A stretch of DNA of 64,000 nt from Lachnospiraceae bacterium XPB1003 (GTDB lineage Bacteria; Bacillota; Clostridia; Lachnospirales; Lachnospiraceae). The stretch lies in assembly GCA_900102065.1 (NCBI GenBank), contig FMVK01000009.1:1-64000 (forward strand). Reading direction: 5' to 3'. Position numbers and translations under genes: made by a program. Positions 52,248-61,373 of this stretch are shown one piece after another; the stretch's first letter is position 1, and every line of letters starts with the position of its first letter. The notes below the pieces were generated by a model. The model was not told where the DNA came from and ran no database searches. It worked only from the letters and a program-made list of their open reading frames with translations.

Positions 52248-52283
52248 GTGCCCGGGTGGTAGAGTTAGGAGACACCCGGGCAC
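52248..52283. repeat. Perfect 11-bp hairpin behind a free-standing AAGGAGG
   Basis: GTGCCCGGGTG / CACCCGGGCAC with a 14-nt purine-rich loop starts directly after AAAGGAGG (52239-52246). No T-tract follows. A five-codon ORF (ATG AAA ACC GTT TAT TAG) begins at 52291. The rest of the 52157-52476 gap holds the suf terminator (52189) and the promoter at 52409. Function unknown. Confidence 0.6.
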
Positions 52284-52408
52284 GAAAACTATGAAAACCG
52301 TTTATTAGTGGTATCTCTTTGCTATGACTTCATATTATCGGACACATATGAATAAAATATGAACTTCGGGTAAAGATAGTGTTAAAGTGGTGTCTTTGGA
52401 TCAAAACA

Positions 52409-52437
52409 TTGTCAATGGTGGCCTGTGATGTTATACT
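52409..52437 (+). promoter_or_regulatory. Promoter of the coiled-coil protein gene
   Basis: TTGTCA (52409-52414), a 17-bp spacer and TATACT (52432-52437), 40 bp before the ATG at 52477. Confidence 0.8.
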
Positions 52438-52476
52438 TGTAACAAGTGTGCATACGTTTCGGAGGAGTGGACTTCA

Positions 52477-54453
52477 ATGGATAATTTTATGGACAAACTT
52501 GCGGAGAGATATAATGCGCAAGACATGATCAAGGCTAATTCCCAGGCGGAAAAGGCTGAAATGAACAATCTTGAGGAACAGGTCGAGGCATACGAAGCGG
52601 TTCTTCAGGAAATGCGAAAGTTAAATTATCGTAATACAGAGCTCACCGAGAAAATGGTTGCTCTTGTTGATGAAAGTATGCAGAAGGTTAAAACCCTTCA
52701 GATCGAAGCAGCCGGCGGCGGAATGGATACCGAGGCTATTTCGAGGGAGATGTCCAATGCGGTTTCCAAGGCTGTAGGAACTGCGGTGAGCAACATGGAT
52801 GAGTCCATGATGCAGAGCCTGTCGGATTCACTCAAGCGTGCGATCGAGCAGCCGGCCGAAGAACTGAAGCAGTCATCTGCTGCGGTCCAGACATCGGCAG
52901 ACAGCGTAATAAGCGCCACTGACGAAGTGAAGTCTGGCGTAGAGGATGTACAAAGCACTGTTAATGAATTAAAGAACGATATGGCCGAGGTCCGCAAGTC
53001 GATCGACGGGACTAAGGAGGATATAGAATATATACGCCTGTCTGTTGAGGAAGCTGCCGACAAGGCACCTGTTTCCGGTGGATTATCCGATGAGGAGAAG
53101 GCGGAACTTAAGAATGAGATAGCATCCGTAAAGGCTGCAATAGTCGGTTTTGATACGGGTGCTTCTTCGAATGAAGAGATAAAGACCGAACTCGCATCCA
53201 TAAAGGCAGCGATAGAGGCGCTTAATTCGGGGGATGCTGCAAGCGAAGAGATAAAGACCGAACTCGCATCCATAAAGGAAGCAGTAGAAGCGCTTAATAC
53301 GGGAGATGCTTCAGGCGAAGAGATAAAGACCGAACTCGCATCCATAAAGGCAGCGATAGAGGCGCTTAATTCGGGGGATGCTGCAAGCGAAGAGATAAAG
53401 ACCGAACTCGCATCCATAAAGGAAGCAGTAGAAGCGCTTAATTCGGGGGATGCTGCAGGCGAAGAGATAAAGGCCGAACTCGCATCAATAAAGGGTGCGG
53501 TAGAAGCGCTTAATACAGGTGATGCTTCGGATGAAGAAGTTAAGAACGAGATCGCTGCGGTAAAGACAACCGTAGCTGAGATCAAGACTACAGTTGATGA
53601 AGTGGCAGGCAGAACGTCCGATAAGTCTTTTGCGGAGGAGCTTAAGAATGCTCTTACGGAAGCATACGGGGCGATCGAAGGTGCCAATAATAATATTTCT
53701 TCCACAAGAGGTGCAGTGGAAGAGGCAAAGCTTGGCATTGCAGATACCAAAGCTGCTGTGGAAGCAGGTAAGAACAGTCTCGAAGATGTTCGTGCGAGAG
53801 TCGAAGAGACCAAGACTGGTATCGATGGCATACAGGGTGCCGCGGATGAGATACGTGTTGGCCTGACTTCTATAGAGAGCAGATTAAACGAGCTTGGTGA
53901 AGCAAATAATACTGATGTTAGAGACAGCATTGAACAGATCAATACCATTACGGCTGAACTTAAGGCTGCAATGCTGGATATCTATGATTCACTTAATGAT
54001 GCAAAGAAAACCATTACGGAAGTTCGTTCCCAGCAGAATGCCCTCGTTCAGGGGCAGGAAGACCGTACCAAGGAAGAAAAACGTGATCTTCGCGTGAGAG
54101 TAACGGACATCGGTATTGTTGCCGGCAGACTGGAAACTGCCATAGAAGAAGTCAAGATCGCTGCTGAGAAGCTTAATACTGAAGATGAGAAGGAAGAAGA
54201 GGGCATAGATGAAGTCCTCGAAGAGAGATTCAAGCAGAATGAAGAGTTTATGCACAAAGAGAGCGTTAAGGTCTATCGTAATGTGCAGGCTATCCTGAAT
54301 GAGAAATCCGAAAAGCAAAACGACAGCAATGATCTTAACAGGAAGACCATTGAACAGAAAGTTTCCCGCGTTCACGGTGTTGCTGTATTTAGCCTGATAG
54401 TCGGTATCATCAATCTGGCTGTGATAATCCTCAGGATTTTTGGTATAATCTGA
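52477..54453 (+). CDS. Tail-anchored coiled-coil protein with 24-residue repeats
   Basis: A 658-aa acidic, Ala/Glu/Lys-rich, almost wholly alpha-helical protein. The N-terminus (MDNFMDKLAERYNAQDMIKA) is followed by heptad segments reminiscent of chemoreceptor or SMC-like coils. Six 24-residue repeats (EEIKTELASIKxAxEALN) lie at about residues 233-376, then more coil, and a single C-terminal TM (about 637-657, VFSLIVGIINLAVIILRI). No signal peptide, so it is likely cytoplasmic and tail-anchored. GGAGGAG precedes the ATG. It is followed by a terminator and is probably monocistronic. A structural or scaffold role is plausible but not shown. Confidence 0.8.
   Translation: MDNFMDKLAERYNAQDMIKANSQAEKAEMNNLEEQVEAYEAVLQEMRKLNYRNTELTEKMVALVDESMQKVKTLQIEAAGGGMDTEAISREMSNAVSKAVGTAVSNMDESMMQSLSDSLKRAIEQPAEELKQSSAAVQTSADSVISATDEVKSGVEDVQSTVNELKNDMAEVRKSIDGTKEDIEYIRLSVEEAADKAPVSGGLSDEEKAELKNEIASVKAAIVGFDTGASSNEEIKTELASIKAAIEALNSGDAASEEIKTELASIKEAVEALNTGDASGEEIKTELASIKAAIEALNSGDAASEEIKTELASIKEAVEALNSGDAAGEEIKAELASIKGAVEALNTGDASDEEVKNEIAAVKTTVAEIKTTVDEVAGRTSDKSFAEELKNALTEAYGAIEGANNNISSTRGAVEEAKLGIADTKAAVEAGKNSLEDVRARVEETKTGIDGIQGAADEIRVGLTSIESRLNELGEANNTDVRDSIEQINTITAELKAAMLDIYDSLNDAKKTITEVRSQQNALVQGQEDRTKEEKRDLRVRVTDIGIVAGRLETAIEEVKIAAEKLNTEDEKEEEGIDEVLEERFKQNEEFMHKESVKVYRNVQAILNEKSEKQNDSNDLNRKTIEQKVSRVHGVAVFSLIVGIINLAVIILRIFGII
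53173..53604 (+). repeat. Six tandem 72-bp repeats inside the coiled-coil gene
   Basis: Units begin at 53173, 53245, 53317, 53389, 53461 and 53533. Units 1 and 3 are identical over 72 bp, and units 2 and 4 differ only at their ends. This points to recent expansion by a 144-bp step. The last unit is strongly diverged. Reading frame is kept throughout. Confidence 0.9.
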
Positions 54454-54480
54454 AGAACAATTTTGAAATGGTTGCAAAGG

Positions 54481-54521
54481 CGCAGCATCAGGAGCATTGG
54501 ATCTTCCTGTGCTGCGTTTTT
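54481..54521 (+). terminator. Terminator after the coiled-coil gene
   Basis: CGCAGCA-T-CAGGA pairs with TCCTG-TGCTGCG (one bulge) and is followed by TTTTT. It covers an upstream ATG (54497) of the next frame, arguing against that start. Confidence 0.85.
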
Positions 54522-54553
54522 CGGAGATTAATATAAACGTAATTGTATTTCGT

Positions 54554-55120
54554 ATGAGCAGAGTTGACAGAAAAATCGCAGAGAATCTAAAACGTATCAG
54601 GAAGGCCGGAAATATGAGCCTTGATACTATGGCGGCACGTACCGGTGTAAGTAAATCCATGCTCGGACAGATAGAGCGCGGAGAATCCAATCCGACTGTT
54701 GCCACCATTGAGAAGATCGCGGAAGGTCTTAAGATCAGCTTTGACGAGCTCTTTTATACGAGAGAAGAGGATATAAGAGTGGTGGATCCCGAGCGTATGG
54801 AGATCTACCGTGAGAAAGAAGGAAAGTATCGTATAAGACAGATCTTCGGCTATGACAGCCGGAGGACTTTTGAAGTATATCAGGCAGAGATCTATCCCAG
54901 CGGAAGCATGAGGGATATAACGGATAAGGAAGATGCAGTACGCTATATCACCGTCCTCGAGGGTGAGCTGCTTCTTCATGCGGATCACGAGGTTTATACC
55001 TTAAGCCCCGGAGATGAGGTTCGTATCGCAGGCGGAAAGGCTTATCAGATAGAGAATCGCTCGGGTATGTTCGCAAGAATATCACTTCTGCTGTCTTTTG
55101 AAAGGGGCACCAGAAGGTGA
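54554..55120 (+). CDS. XRE-family regulator with a C-terminal cupin domain
   Basis: A 188-aa transcription factor: helix-turn-helix (about residues 5-62: AENLKRIRKAGNMSLDTMAA, SKSMLGQIERGESNPTVATI) joined to a small cupin barrel (about 110-180: VYQAEIYPSGSM, YITVLEGELLLHADHEVYTL, SPGDEVRIAGG). Such regulators sense a small ligand through the cupin and control nearby metabolism or envelope genes. ATG 54554 is chosen because the longer frame starts in a terminator; no strong ribosome site is seen. Its stop overlaps the GTG of the next gene (GTGA). Confidence 0.85.
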   Translation: MSRVDRKIAENLKRIRKAGNMSLDTMAARTGVSKSMLGQIERGESNPTVATIEKIAEGLKISFDELFYTREEDIRVVDPERMEIYREKEGKYRIRQIFGYDSRRTFEVYQAEIYPSGSMRDITDKEDAVRYITVLEGELLLHADHEVYTLSPGDEVRIAGGKAYQIENRSGMFARISLLLSFERGTRR

Positions 55121-56694
55121 TTCGTTCTTCATGTTTTGACAGATTGAGAACTGTGGCTATCTTACATACGGCAGCAGCTGCCGTCTTTTTTTATGTTCTT
55201 TTGATGCCGGGGTTCAGGCCTTTTGATATCATCCCCGGGGCAGGGGAAGTGGTGACGGTCTATATGGACGGAGTGGAGATCGGCACTTTAAATGCGGGCA
55301 TTGATACAATGGAATTGTATCGTGAGGCCCGAAGGGAGTTTTCTTCAGAACACGGAAAGCTTGTTTTTTCCGAGATGCCGGAGTTTGAATTCGTGAAGAA
55401 AGCGGCATTCTTTTGCCATACGGATTCAGAGAAAGAAATCACAGCGAAGATAAAGTCGAGGCTTGAGAGCGGCATCAGGGATGATCTTGCGCCTTCCTAT
55501 TCAATAAAGGTTAACGGGACGGTTGTAACCGTAAAAAGCGCAGAGGAAGCCGGAGGCGTGCTGAAAAGCGCCATAGAGCGGTATGACAGGGATGATGCTT
55601 TTGATATAGAACTGGTTAAGGATTCTTCCAGAGAGTTCAACGTCCTGATCCCTAAGATTGTGGATAAGAATAATTCAGATGCAGATCTGTCGGCTCCTCT
55701 TGCGGCAGGTGCAGGTCATATAGAAGAAGATCTGTCAGTATGCGAATTTAAAAACTCCGGTGAAGGGTTTGACAGTTTTGATTATTGCGTTAATGATATA
55801 GCTTTTTCGGATGATGTCGAGATAGTTGAATCGTATCTGGCAGCAGGTGAAGCGGCGGATCCGGAGCTTGCTTCTTCCATGCTCTTTGATCTGCAGGAAG
55901 TCCAGCAGATATATACGGTTCAAAAGGGAGATACATTATCTGAGATCGCTCTTACCGTGGGATTGCCCCTTGATGAGATCATAGCTTTAAATGACAGTCT
56001 TGAGAATGAAAATTCGGTTATCCATCCCGATGAAGAACTTATCATCACGGTTCCGGAACCTGAGCTTTCCGTTGTATGGAAAGAGACGGAGAGGGTAGAA
56101 GAGATATATGATCTTCCTACAGAATATATATACAACGATTCCTGGTATACCAATCATTCGGAGGTGATCACACAGCCTTCGGCCGGATGTCGGGATGCGG
56201 TCATAATGACCACCAGGATGGATGATAAAGAGATAAGTCGTGAAGTGCTCTACGAAGAGATTAAAGCTCCTGCGGTAGCAAAGGTGGTTGAGGTAGGAAC
56301 TATAATCCCTCCGACATTTATAAAGCCTATATCCGGCGGAAGGATGTCTTCTCCCTTCGGAAGGCGAAAGAAACCAAAGGCGGGAGCTTCAAGCTTCCAC
56401 AAAGGCATAGACTGGGCTACACCTGTCGGAACATCTGTATATGCATCCTCCGGCGGAACGGTGGTCAAGGCCGGATGGGGAAGCGGATACGGATATGTTG
56501 TCTATATCAATCATCCCAACGGAATGCAGACCAGATACGGACATCTGAGCAAGGTTTATGCAAAGGTAGGACAGACTGTAAAACAGGGAGAAGTCATCGC
56601 GGCAAGCGGAAATACAGGCGTCAGCACAGGACCGCATATACATTTTGAGATACTTGTAGGCGGTACCCAGGTTGATCCGATGAACTATCTCTGA
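55117..56694 (+). CDS. Secreted murein hydrolase with LysM, G5 and M23 peptidase domains
   Basis: A 525-aa exported protein. An N-terminal membrane segment (about residues 12-32) is followed by a spacer of about 220 residues, a LysM domain (about 267-312; YTVQKGDTLSEIA), a G5 domain (about 315-395) and an M23 peptidase (about 405-523). The peptidase shows the zinc-ligand motifs HKGIDW, RYGHLS and HIHFEI. It probably cleaves peptidoglycan cross-bridges during growth. The GTG start overlaps the XRE gene stop, implying co-translation with that regulator. murA follows under its own promoter. Confidence 0.92.
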   Translation: MIRSSCFDRLRTVAILHTAAAAVFFYVLLMPGFRPFDIIPGAGEVVTVYMDGVEIGTLNAGIDTMELYREARREFSSEHGKLVFSEMPEFEFVKKAAFFCHTDSEKEITAKIKSRLESGIRDDLAPSYSIKVNGTVVTVKSAEEAGGVLKSAIERYDRDDAFDIELVKDSSREFNVLIPKIVDKNNSDADLSAPLAAGAGHIEEDLSVCEFKNSGEGFDSFDYCVNDIAFSDDVEIVESYLAAGEAADPELASSMLFDLQEVQQIYTVQKGDTLSEIALTVGLPLDEIIALNDSLENENSVIHPDEELIITVPEPELSVVWKETERVEEIYDLPTEYIYNDSWYTNHSEVITQPSAGCRDAVIMTTRMDDKEISREVLYEEIKAPAVAKVVEVGTIIPPTFIKPISGGRMSSPFGRRKKPKAGASSFHKGIDWATPVGTSVYASSGGTVVKAGWGSGYGYVVYINHPNGMQTRYGHLSKVYAKVGQTVKQGEVIAASGNTGVSTGPHIHFEILVGGTQVDPMNYL

Positions 56695-56734
56695 TAAGTC
56701 AAGAGAACGTTAGTTCCGAACGCATGCACGGATT

Positions 56735-56763
56735 TTGACAATGGGCTGTCCGTGCGATATAAT
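56735..56763 (+). promoter_or_regulatory. Consensus promoter of murA
   Basis: TTGACA (56735-56740), exactly 17 bp, TATAAT (56758-56763), 38 bp before the murA start. Confidence 0.92.
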
Positions 56764-56801
56764 GCCATTCGGATTTTGAAAAAACCATGGAGTAGAGATT
56801 T

Positions 56802-58097
56802 ATGGACAGGTATATCATCCGTGGCGGCAATCCCTTAGTCGGTGAAGTTACGATCGGCGGGGCAAAGAATGCCGCACTCGGGATCCTTGCAGCAGCGATA
56901 ATGACAAGCGACCCCGTGAGGATAGAAAATGTTCCGGCTGTTACGGATACGGAAATACTGCTGAAAGCTGTTGAAGGCATCGGTGTCAAGATAACGAGAC
57001 CCGAGAAGCATACCGTGATAATGGACAGCTCGAAGTTAAACAGTACTTTCATAGATGATGAATATATGAAGAAGATCCGCGCTTCCTACTATCTTGTAGG
57101 AGCTCTTCTCGGAAGAGACAAGCGTGCGGAGGTTCCTCTTCCCGGCGGATGCAATATCGGAGTACGCGGTATCGACCAGCACTTAAAGGGATTCAAGGCC
57201 CTGGGAGCAAAGGTTAAGATCGTACACGGATGCATTTCGGCTGAGGCTAAGGAACTTCGCGGTGCTCATATATTCTTCGATAAGGTTTCCGTAGGTGCTA
57301 CCATCAATGTAATGATGGCTGCAGCGCTTGCTTCAGGCAGAACCATAATCGAGAATGCTGCAAAGGAACCCCACGTGGTAGATCTTGCGAACTTCCTTAA
57401 CAGCATGGGAGCAAATATACGTGGTGCGGGAACAGATGTCATCCGTATCAGAGGCGTTGAGAGACTTCACGGAACTGATTATGCGATCATACCTGATCAG
57501 ATAGAAGCGGGAACTTATATGGCGGCTGTAGCAGCCTGCCACGGTGATCTGATCATCAGGAATGTTATTCCTAAGCATCTGGAGTGTATTACGGCGAAGC
57601 TTTCCGAAATAGGCTGCCAGATAACGGAATTCGATGATGCGGTACAGGTTACATCCTACGAGCCGCTCACATCCACTCAGGTAAGAACGCTCCCTTATCC
57701 CGGATTTCCTACGGATATGCAGCCGCAGATAACGGTTGCGCTGGGACTTGCGCAGGGGATCAGTATAGTTACCGAAGGAATATTTGATAACCGCTTTAAA
57801 TATGTTGATGAGCTCGTTAGAATGGGCGCATCCATTAAGGTAGAGAATAATATGGCGCTTATCACCGGCGTCAGCAAATATACGGGAACGGGCATTGTTG
57901 CTCCGGACCTGAGAGCTGGAGCGGCATTGGTAATTGCAGGACTTGCTGCTGAAGGTGAGACCATAGTCGAGGATACAAGCTTCGTTGAAAGAGGCTATGA
58001 GGAATTCGATGAGAAGTTAAGGGCTGTGGGTGCCGATATAACAAAGGCTGCCGAAGGATGGGAATTTGAAAAGTCCCGACTTAGGATAGCGGAATAA
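56802..58097 (+). CDS. murA: UDP-N-acetylglucosamine 1-carboxyvinyltransferase
   Basis: A 431-aa enzyme for the first committed step of peptidoglycan synthesis, transferring enolpyruvate from PEP to UDP-GlcNAc. It shows GGNPLVGEVTIGGAKNAAL, the PEP-binding Cys117 in PLPGGCNIGVRGIDQH, FPTDMQPQITVAL, DNRFKYVDEL and DLRAGAALVIAGLAAEG. The cysteine is the fosfomycin-sensitive form. It has its own consensus promoter and a terminator. Confidence 0.96.
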   Translation: MDRYIIRGGNPLVGEVTIGGAKNAALGILAAAIMTSDPVRIENVPAVTDTEILLKAVEGIGVKITRPEKHTVIMDSSKLNSTFIDDEYMKKIRASYYLVGALLGRDKRAEVPLPGGCNIGVRGIDQHLKGFKALGAKVKIVHGCISAEAKELRGAHIFFDKVSVGATINVMMAAALASGRTIIENAAKEPHVVDLANFLNSMGANIRGAGTDVIRIRGVERLHGTDYAIIPDQIEAGTYMAAVAACHGDLIIRNVIPKHLECITAKLSEIGCQITEFDDAVQVTSYEPLTSTQVRTLPYPGFPTDMQPQITVALGLAQGISIVTEGIFDNRFKYVDELVRMGASIKVENNMALITGVSKYTGTGIVAPDLRAGAALVIAGLAAEGETIVEDTSFVERGYEEFDEKLRAVGADITKAAEGWEFEKSRLRIAE

Positions 58098-58108
58098 AGA
58101 GCATAATT

Positions 58109-58136
58109 AAAAGCCATCCGTAAGGATGGCTTTTTT
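58109..58136 (+). terminator. Terminator after murA
   Basis: AAAAGCCATCC / GGATGGCTTTT with loop GTAA and a T6 run, 11 bp after the murA stop. Confidence 0.94.
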
Positions 58137-58189
58137 GTGATGTTTTATCATGAGATCATTTCGGGTGCCGTATTATATGGATTTTCCGG

Positions 58190-59386
58190 TTACAGGATCT
58201 GTACGATTGACAACTCCCTATTCTTGGCAAGCTCTAAGAAGCTGCCGTCTTCCATCTGAAGCATGGGCTTTGAAAGCTGCTGCTTATTTATCCACTTAAC
58301 TGTTCCGATGCGACCGTCGCTAAGGAGCACTCTGTTATCGATATAGGTATTTACCACACTTTCGAGGAAAGTCATGATGAAGACCACATCGTATTTCTGA
58401 AGACCTTCTTCTTCAAAGATCTCAATTACTTTGAAGGGGCACATACCTTTACGATACACTCTGTCTGCAGTCATGGCATCATATACGTCGGCTATGGCTA
58501 CAAGCTTGGCATATCTGTCTATCTTATCGGCAGTAAGCTTCATGGGATATCCGCTTCCGTCGCATTTCTCGTGATGCTCGAGAGCGGATAACTTGATATG
58601 TTCACTGATATTCTGATTCTGAAGTATGTGATATCCGAAAGCGGGGTGTGACTGTATGAGCTTGAATTCGGTATCCGTAAGCTTACCGGGTTTCTTTATA
58701 ATGGCGTCTTCGATCTTGAGCTTTCCTATATCATGAAGCATACCGCAGGACGTTGCGAGCTTAACTTCTTCTTCGGGAAGCTTGAGCCATTGTGCGAATA
58801 CGTTGCATATCATGGCAACGTTCATGCTGTGAGTAAAGGTAAGGTCATCAAAGTCACGCATATTGTGAAGCATGTCGAATACGCTGAAAGTATTGGACTG
58901 TGAGTCGATGATCTTGAGCGTATCGCCGATCATATGATCCACATCAATGGGAACATTCTTTTCAACAATATCATTCAGTGTGGACTTAAGTTCTCCGACA
59001 TTCTCCGTGAAATCGGATCTGAACTGTTTGAACTGAGGAGAAGCTTTTAACTTCTCGAAGTGGGAAGGTTCTTCGAATTCGGCGATGACTTGTTTTGAAG
59101 TATCCTTTATGCCGATCAGGGCTTCGAGTACCGAGTCTGCTTCTGCCGCAGCATCGATGTTACCTGATTCCACGTCTGCAATATCAGAGCTTTCTTCGAC
59201 GATCTCTTCGACTTCCATGCCGACGGGATCCTCGATCCTTATATCAGTTATGTTATAGGTGGAAAGTCTGTAGATAGCACGGTCCGTGAGAGTGAGACCC
59301 TTGGGGAGGATCAGCTGGCCGTCCTGTATTACATCTCTTGCAACTACCATTCCGGGAATCAGAATTTCTGTTTTAACATGTTTCAT
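58190..59386 (-). CDS. HD-GYP domain phosphodiesterase
   Basis: A 398-aa cytoplasmic protein. An N-terminal region (KTEILIPGMVVARDVIQDGQ), found before many HD-GYP domains, and an acidic linker lead to the catalytic domain (about residues 185-370). It has HSMNVAMICN, the HD pair in CGMLHDIGK, HPAFGYHIL, LEHHEKCDGSGYP (GYP motif) and VAIADVYDAMTADRVYR. HD-GYP enzymes hydrolyse c-di-GMP. With the EAL protein at 46560 it is a second predicted c-di-GMP degrading enzyme in the window. No strong ribosome site is seen before the ATG. Confidence 0.92.
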   Translation of the reverse strand: MKHVKTEILIPGMVVARDVIQDGQLILPKGLTLTDRAIYRLSTYNITDIRIEDPVGMEVEEIVEESSDIADVESGNIDAAAEADSVLEALIGIKDTSKQVIAEFEEPSHFEKLKASPQFKQFRSDFTENVGELKSTLNDIVEKNVPIDVDHMIGDTLKIIDSQSNTFSVFDMLHNMRDFDDLTFTHSMNVAMICNVFAQWLKLPEEEVKLATSCGMLHDIGKLKIEDAIIKKPGKLTDTEFKLIQSHPAFGYHILQNQNISEHIKLSALEHHEKCDGSGYPMKLTADKIDRYAKLVAIADVYDAMTADRVYRKGMCPFKVIEIFEEEGLQKYDVVFIMTFLESVVNTYIDNRVLLSDGRIGTVKWINKQQLSKPMLQMEDGSFLELAKNRELSIVQIL

Positions 59387-59525
59387 GAGTCACAATACAG
59401 GTGCGGGGTGCACCGTTCCCCCTTCTAATAGTATAGTAACTTAATTTTAGCTTAATTTTAACGTTTGCTCAAGTATATCGAAGCTGTAAAAGCTATGGAT
59501 GTGACCCGATCATGATATTTAATCA

Positions 59526-59554
59526 TTGACATAATCTTATATAGGCTGTATCCT
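59526..59554 (+). promoter_or_regulatory. Promoter of the metK transcript
   Basis: TTGACA (59526-59531), 17 bp, TGTATCCT with -10 TATCCT (59549-59554), 30 bp before the SAM riboswitch. The rest of the 59387-59818 gap shows A/T-rich sequence that probably holds the minus-strand promoter of the HD-GYP gene, and the leader of metK. Confidence 0.65.
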
Positions 59555-59583
59555 CATATCTGTAAAAAATAAATATGTGTGAT

Positions 59584-59686
59584 CTCTTATTCAGAGTGGC
59601 GGAGGTACATAGGACCTGTGAAACCACGGCAACCCCCGAAAGGGAAGGTGCCTACCTGAGCGAGAATTGTGTTCGAACAATAAGAG
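59584..59686 (+). ncRNA. SAM-I (S-box) riboswitch aptamer
   Basis: P1 strands CTCTTATT (59584-59591) and AATAAGAG (59679-59686) enclose the S-box core: CAGAGTGGCGGAGG, CCTGTGAAACC, CGGCAACC and GGAAGGTGCC. It precedes metK, a classical S-box target; S-adenosylmethionine binding would favour termination and lower MetK. Confidence 0.95.
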
Positions 59687-59701
59687 GATCTGCTTTATGG
59701 G

Positions 59702-59728
59702 TCCGCTTATCGAATAAGCGGATTTTTT
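59702..59728 (+). terminator. Terminator of the SAM riboswitch
   Basis: TCCGCTTAT / ATAAGCGGA with loop CGA is followed by TTTTTT. It is the expression platform between aptamer and metK. Confidence 0.92.
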
Positions 59729-59818
59729 GTTAAGAGAGATATTTTTAATAACAGTTGGCAGAGATCGGAAACAGAGGTCACGACGACAGCAAAGCGCAAA
59801 AGCGCAGAAGGAGACAAA

Positions 59819-61003
59819 ATGTCAGAAAAAAGATTATTTACTTCAGAGTCGGTAACAGAAGGCCATCCCGACAAAGTCTGCGATGCAATTTCGGATGCCA
59901 TACTTGATGCCTGCATCGAGCAGGATCCTATGAGCAGAGTTGCATGTGAGACCATGGCATGTACAGGATTTGTGGTTGTTACAGGTGAGATCACAACAAA
60001 GGCATATGTTGATATCCCCAAGGTTGTAAGAGAAACTGTCAAGGAGATCGGTTACGACCGTTCGGAGTACGGTTTTGACGGTAATACCTGTGCAGTATTC
60101 TCTGCTATTGATGAGCAGTCTGCCGATATCGCGATGGGTGTTGACAAGGCTCTTGAAGCTAAGGAAGGTGCGCTTAAGGATGATCTTGATACAGGTGCCG
60201 GCGATCAGGGTATGATGTTCGGATTCGCTTCAAACGAGACTCCCGAGCTTATGCCTTATCCCATCTCGCTTGCTCACAAGCTCTGCAGACAGCTTACAAA
60301 GGTTCGTAAGGACGGTACTCTCAAGTATCTTCGTCCGGACGGAAAGAGCCAGGTATCCGTTGAGTATGATGAGAACGGCAAGCCTGTAAGACTTGAGGCT
60401 GTAGTTCTTTCAACTCAGCACGATGATGATGTTACACAGGAGAAGATCCATGAGGATATCAAGAAGTATGTATTTGATCCCGTTCTTCCCGCAGAGATGA
60501 TCGATGCAGATACAAAGTTCTTCATCAATCCTACAGGACGTTTCGTTATCGGCGGACCTCACGGTGATGCAGGTCTTACAGGACGTAAGATCATCGTAGA
60601 TACCTACGGCGGATATGCTCGTCACGGCGGCGGAGCTTTCTCCGGAAAGGACTGCACCAAGGTTGACCGTTCTGCGGCATATGCAGCAAGATATGTTGCA
60701 AAGAATATCGTAGCTGCAGGTCTTGCAGACAAGTGCGAGATACAGCTTTCTTATGCTATCGGTGTTGCTCAGCCTACATCTATCCAGGTTGATACGGCAG
60801 GAACAGGTAAGCTTTCCGATGAGAAGCTGACACAGATCGTTCGTGAGAACTTCGATCTTCGTCCCGCCGGTATCATCAAGATGCTTGATCTCCGCAGACC
60901 TATCTACAAGCAGACCGCTGCATACGGACACTTCGGACGTGATGATGTAAGCCTTCCCTGGGAGAATACAGACAAGGTTGATGTTTTAAAGAAATATCTC
61001 TAA
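59819..61003 (+). CDS. metK: S-adenosylmethionine synthetase
   Basis: A 394-aa enzyme making SAM from methionine and ATP. It has [31 protein letters not shown], the ATP-site [36 protein letters not shown] and [27 protein letters not shown] precedes the ATG. It is regulated by the SAM-I riboswitch upstream and has its own terminator. The C-terminal YGHFGR is typical. Confidence 0.97.
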   Translation: MSEKRLFTSESVTEGHPDKVCDAISDAILDACIEQDPMSRVACETMACTGFVVVTGEITTKAYVDIPKVVRETVKEIGYDRSEYGFDGNTCAVFSAIDEQSADIAMGVDKALEAKEGALKDDLDTGAGDQGMMFGFASNETPELMPYPISLAHKLCRQLTKVRKDGTLKYLRPDGKSQVSVEYDENGKPVRLEAVVLSTQHDDDVTQEKIHEDIKKYVFDPVLPAEMIDADTKFFINPTGRFVIGGPHGDAGLTGRKIIVDTYGGYARHGGGAFSGKDCTKVDRSAAYAARYVAKNIVAAGLADKCEIQLSYAIGVAQPTSIQVDTAGTGKLSDEKLTQIVRENFDLRPAGIIKMLDLRRPIYKQTAAYGHFGRDDVSLPWENTDKVDVLKKYL

Positions 61004-61017
61004 GATAAAAACAGATT

Positions 61018-61050
61018 ACAGTCCCGTGAAGACCTCACGGGACTGTTTTT
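61018..61050 (+). terminator. Terminator after metK
   Basis: ACAGTCCCGTGA / TCACGGGACTGT with a 5-nt loop and TTTT, 14 bp after the metK stop. Confidence 0.94.
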
Positions 61051-61157
61051 CAGATCGCAGTTTCTCAGATAAATTTTTGGATTGAAATATTAAAATACAT
61101 ATGTTATTTTGATATAAGAATAAAAGAAGGGCACACGTACCGTGTGTGGGTGAAAAA

Positions 61158-61211
61158 ATGAAAAACAGATAATTTGATCAGGTGAACGCGAACATGAAAA
61201 ATAGGGCCTAA
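61158..61211 (+). promoter_or_regulatory. Two tiny upstream ORFs in the ABC-F leader
   Basis: ATG AAA AAC AGA TAA (61158-61172, MKNR) follows GGGTG, and ATG AAA AAT AGG GCC TAA (61194-61211, MKNRA) follows GGTGA at 61181. The repeated MKNR peptide in a leader that ends in a terminator suggests ribosome-stalling control by an antibiotic, as known for other ABC-F and erm genes. The leader also has a CACACG/CGTGTG hairpin (61132-61146). Confidence 0.55.
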
Positions 61212-61316
61212 AATGGTCTGTTTGTGTATGCCGGATTGGATTATCGTATTCATTTTGAAGTCACCTTTAAGTGATGCTCTTTTCGGCATATATCCGGTCT
61301 TCATTTTGTACGTATG

Positions 61317-61346
61317 ATCTGCTTCCGGCGGGAGCAGATTTTTTTA
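61317..61346 (+). terminator. Attenuator terminator before the ABC-F gene
   Basis: ATCTGCT-T-CC / GGAGCAGAT (one bulge) with loop GGCG is followed by T7, 28 bp before the ABC-F start. A premature terminator in this position is typical of inducible antibiotic-resistance ABC-F genes. Confidence 0.85.
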
Positions 61347-61373
61347 TGCTCTCAGGAGAGAGGAGATAATTAT

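Noticed and set aside
53173-53604. CRISPR-like array
   Set aside because: The units are contiguous, without spacers, and in frame within a coding gene.
52698-53948. Minus-strand 416-codon frame opposite the coiled-coil gene
   Set aside because: The Ser/Ala-rich repeated product is the antisense image of the 72-bp repeats. The sense strand has the promoter, ribosome site and terminator.
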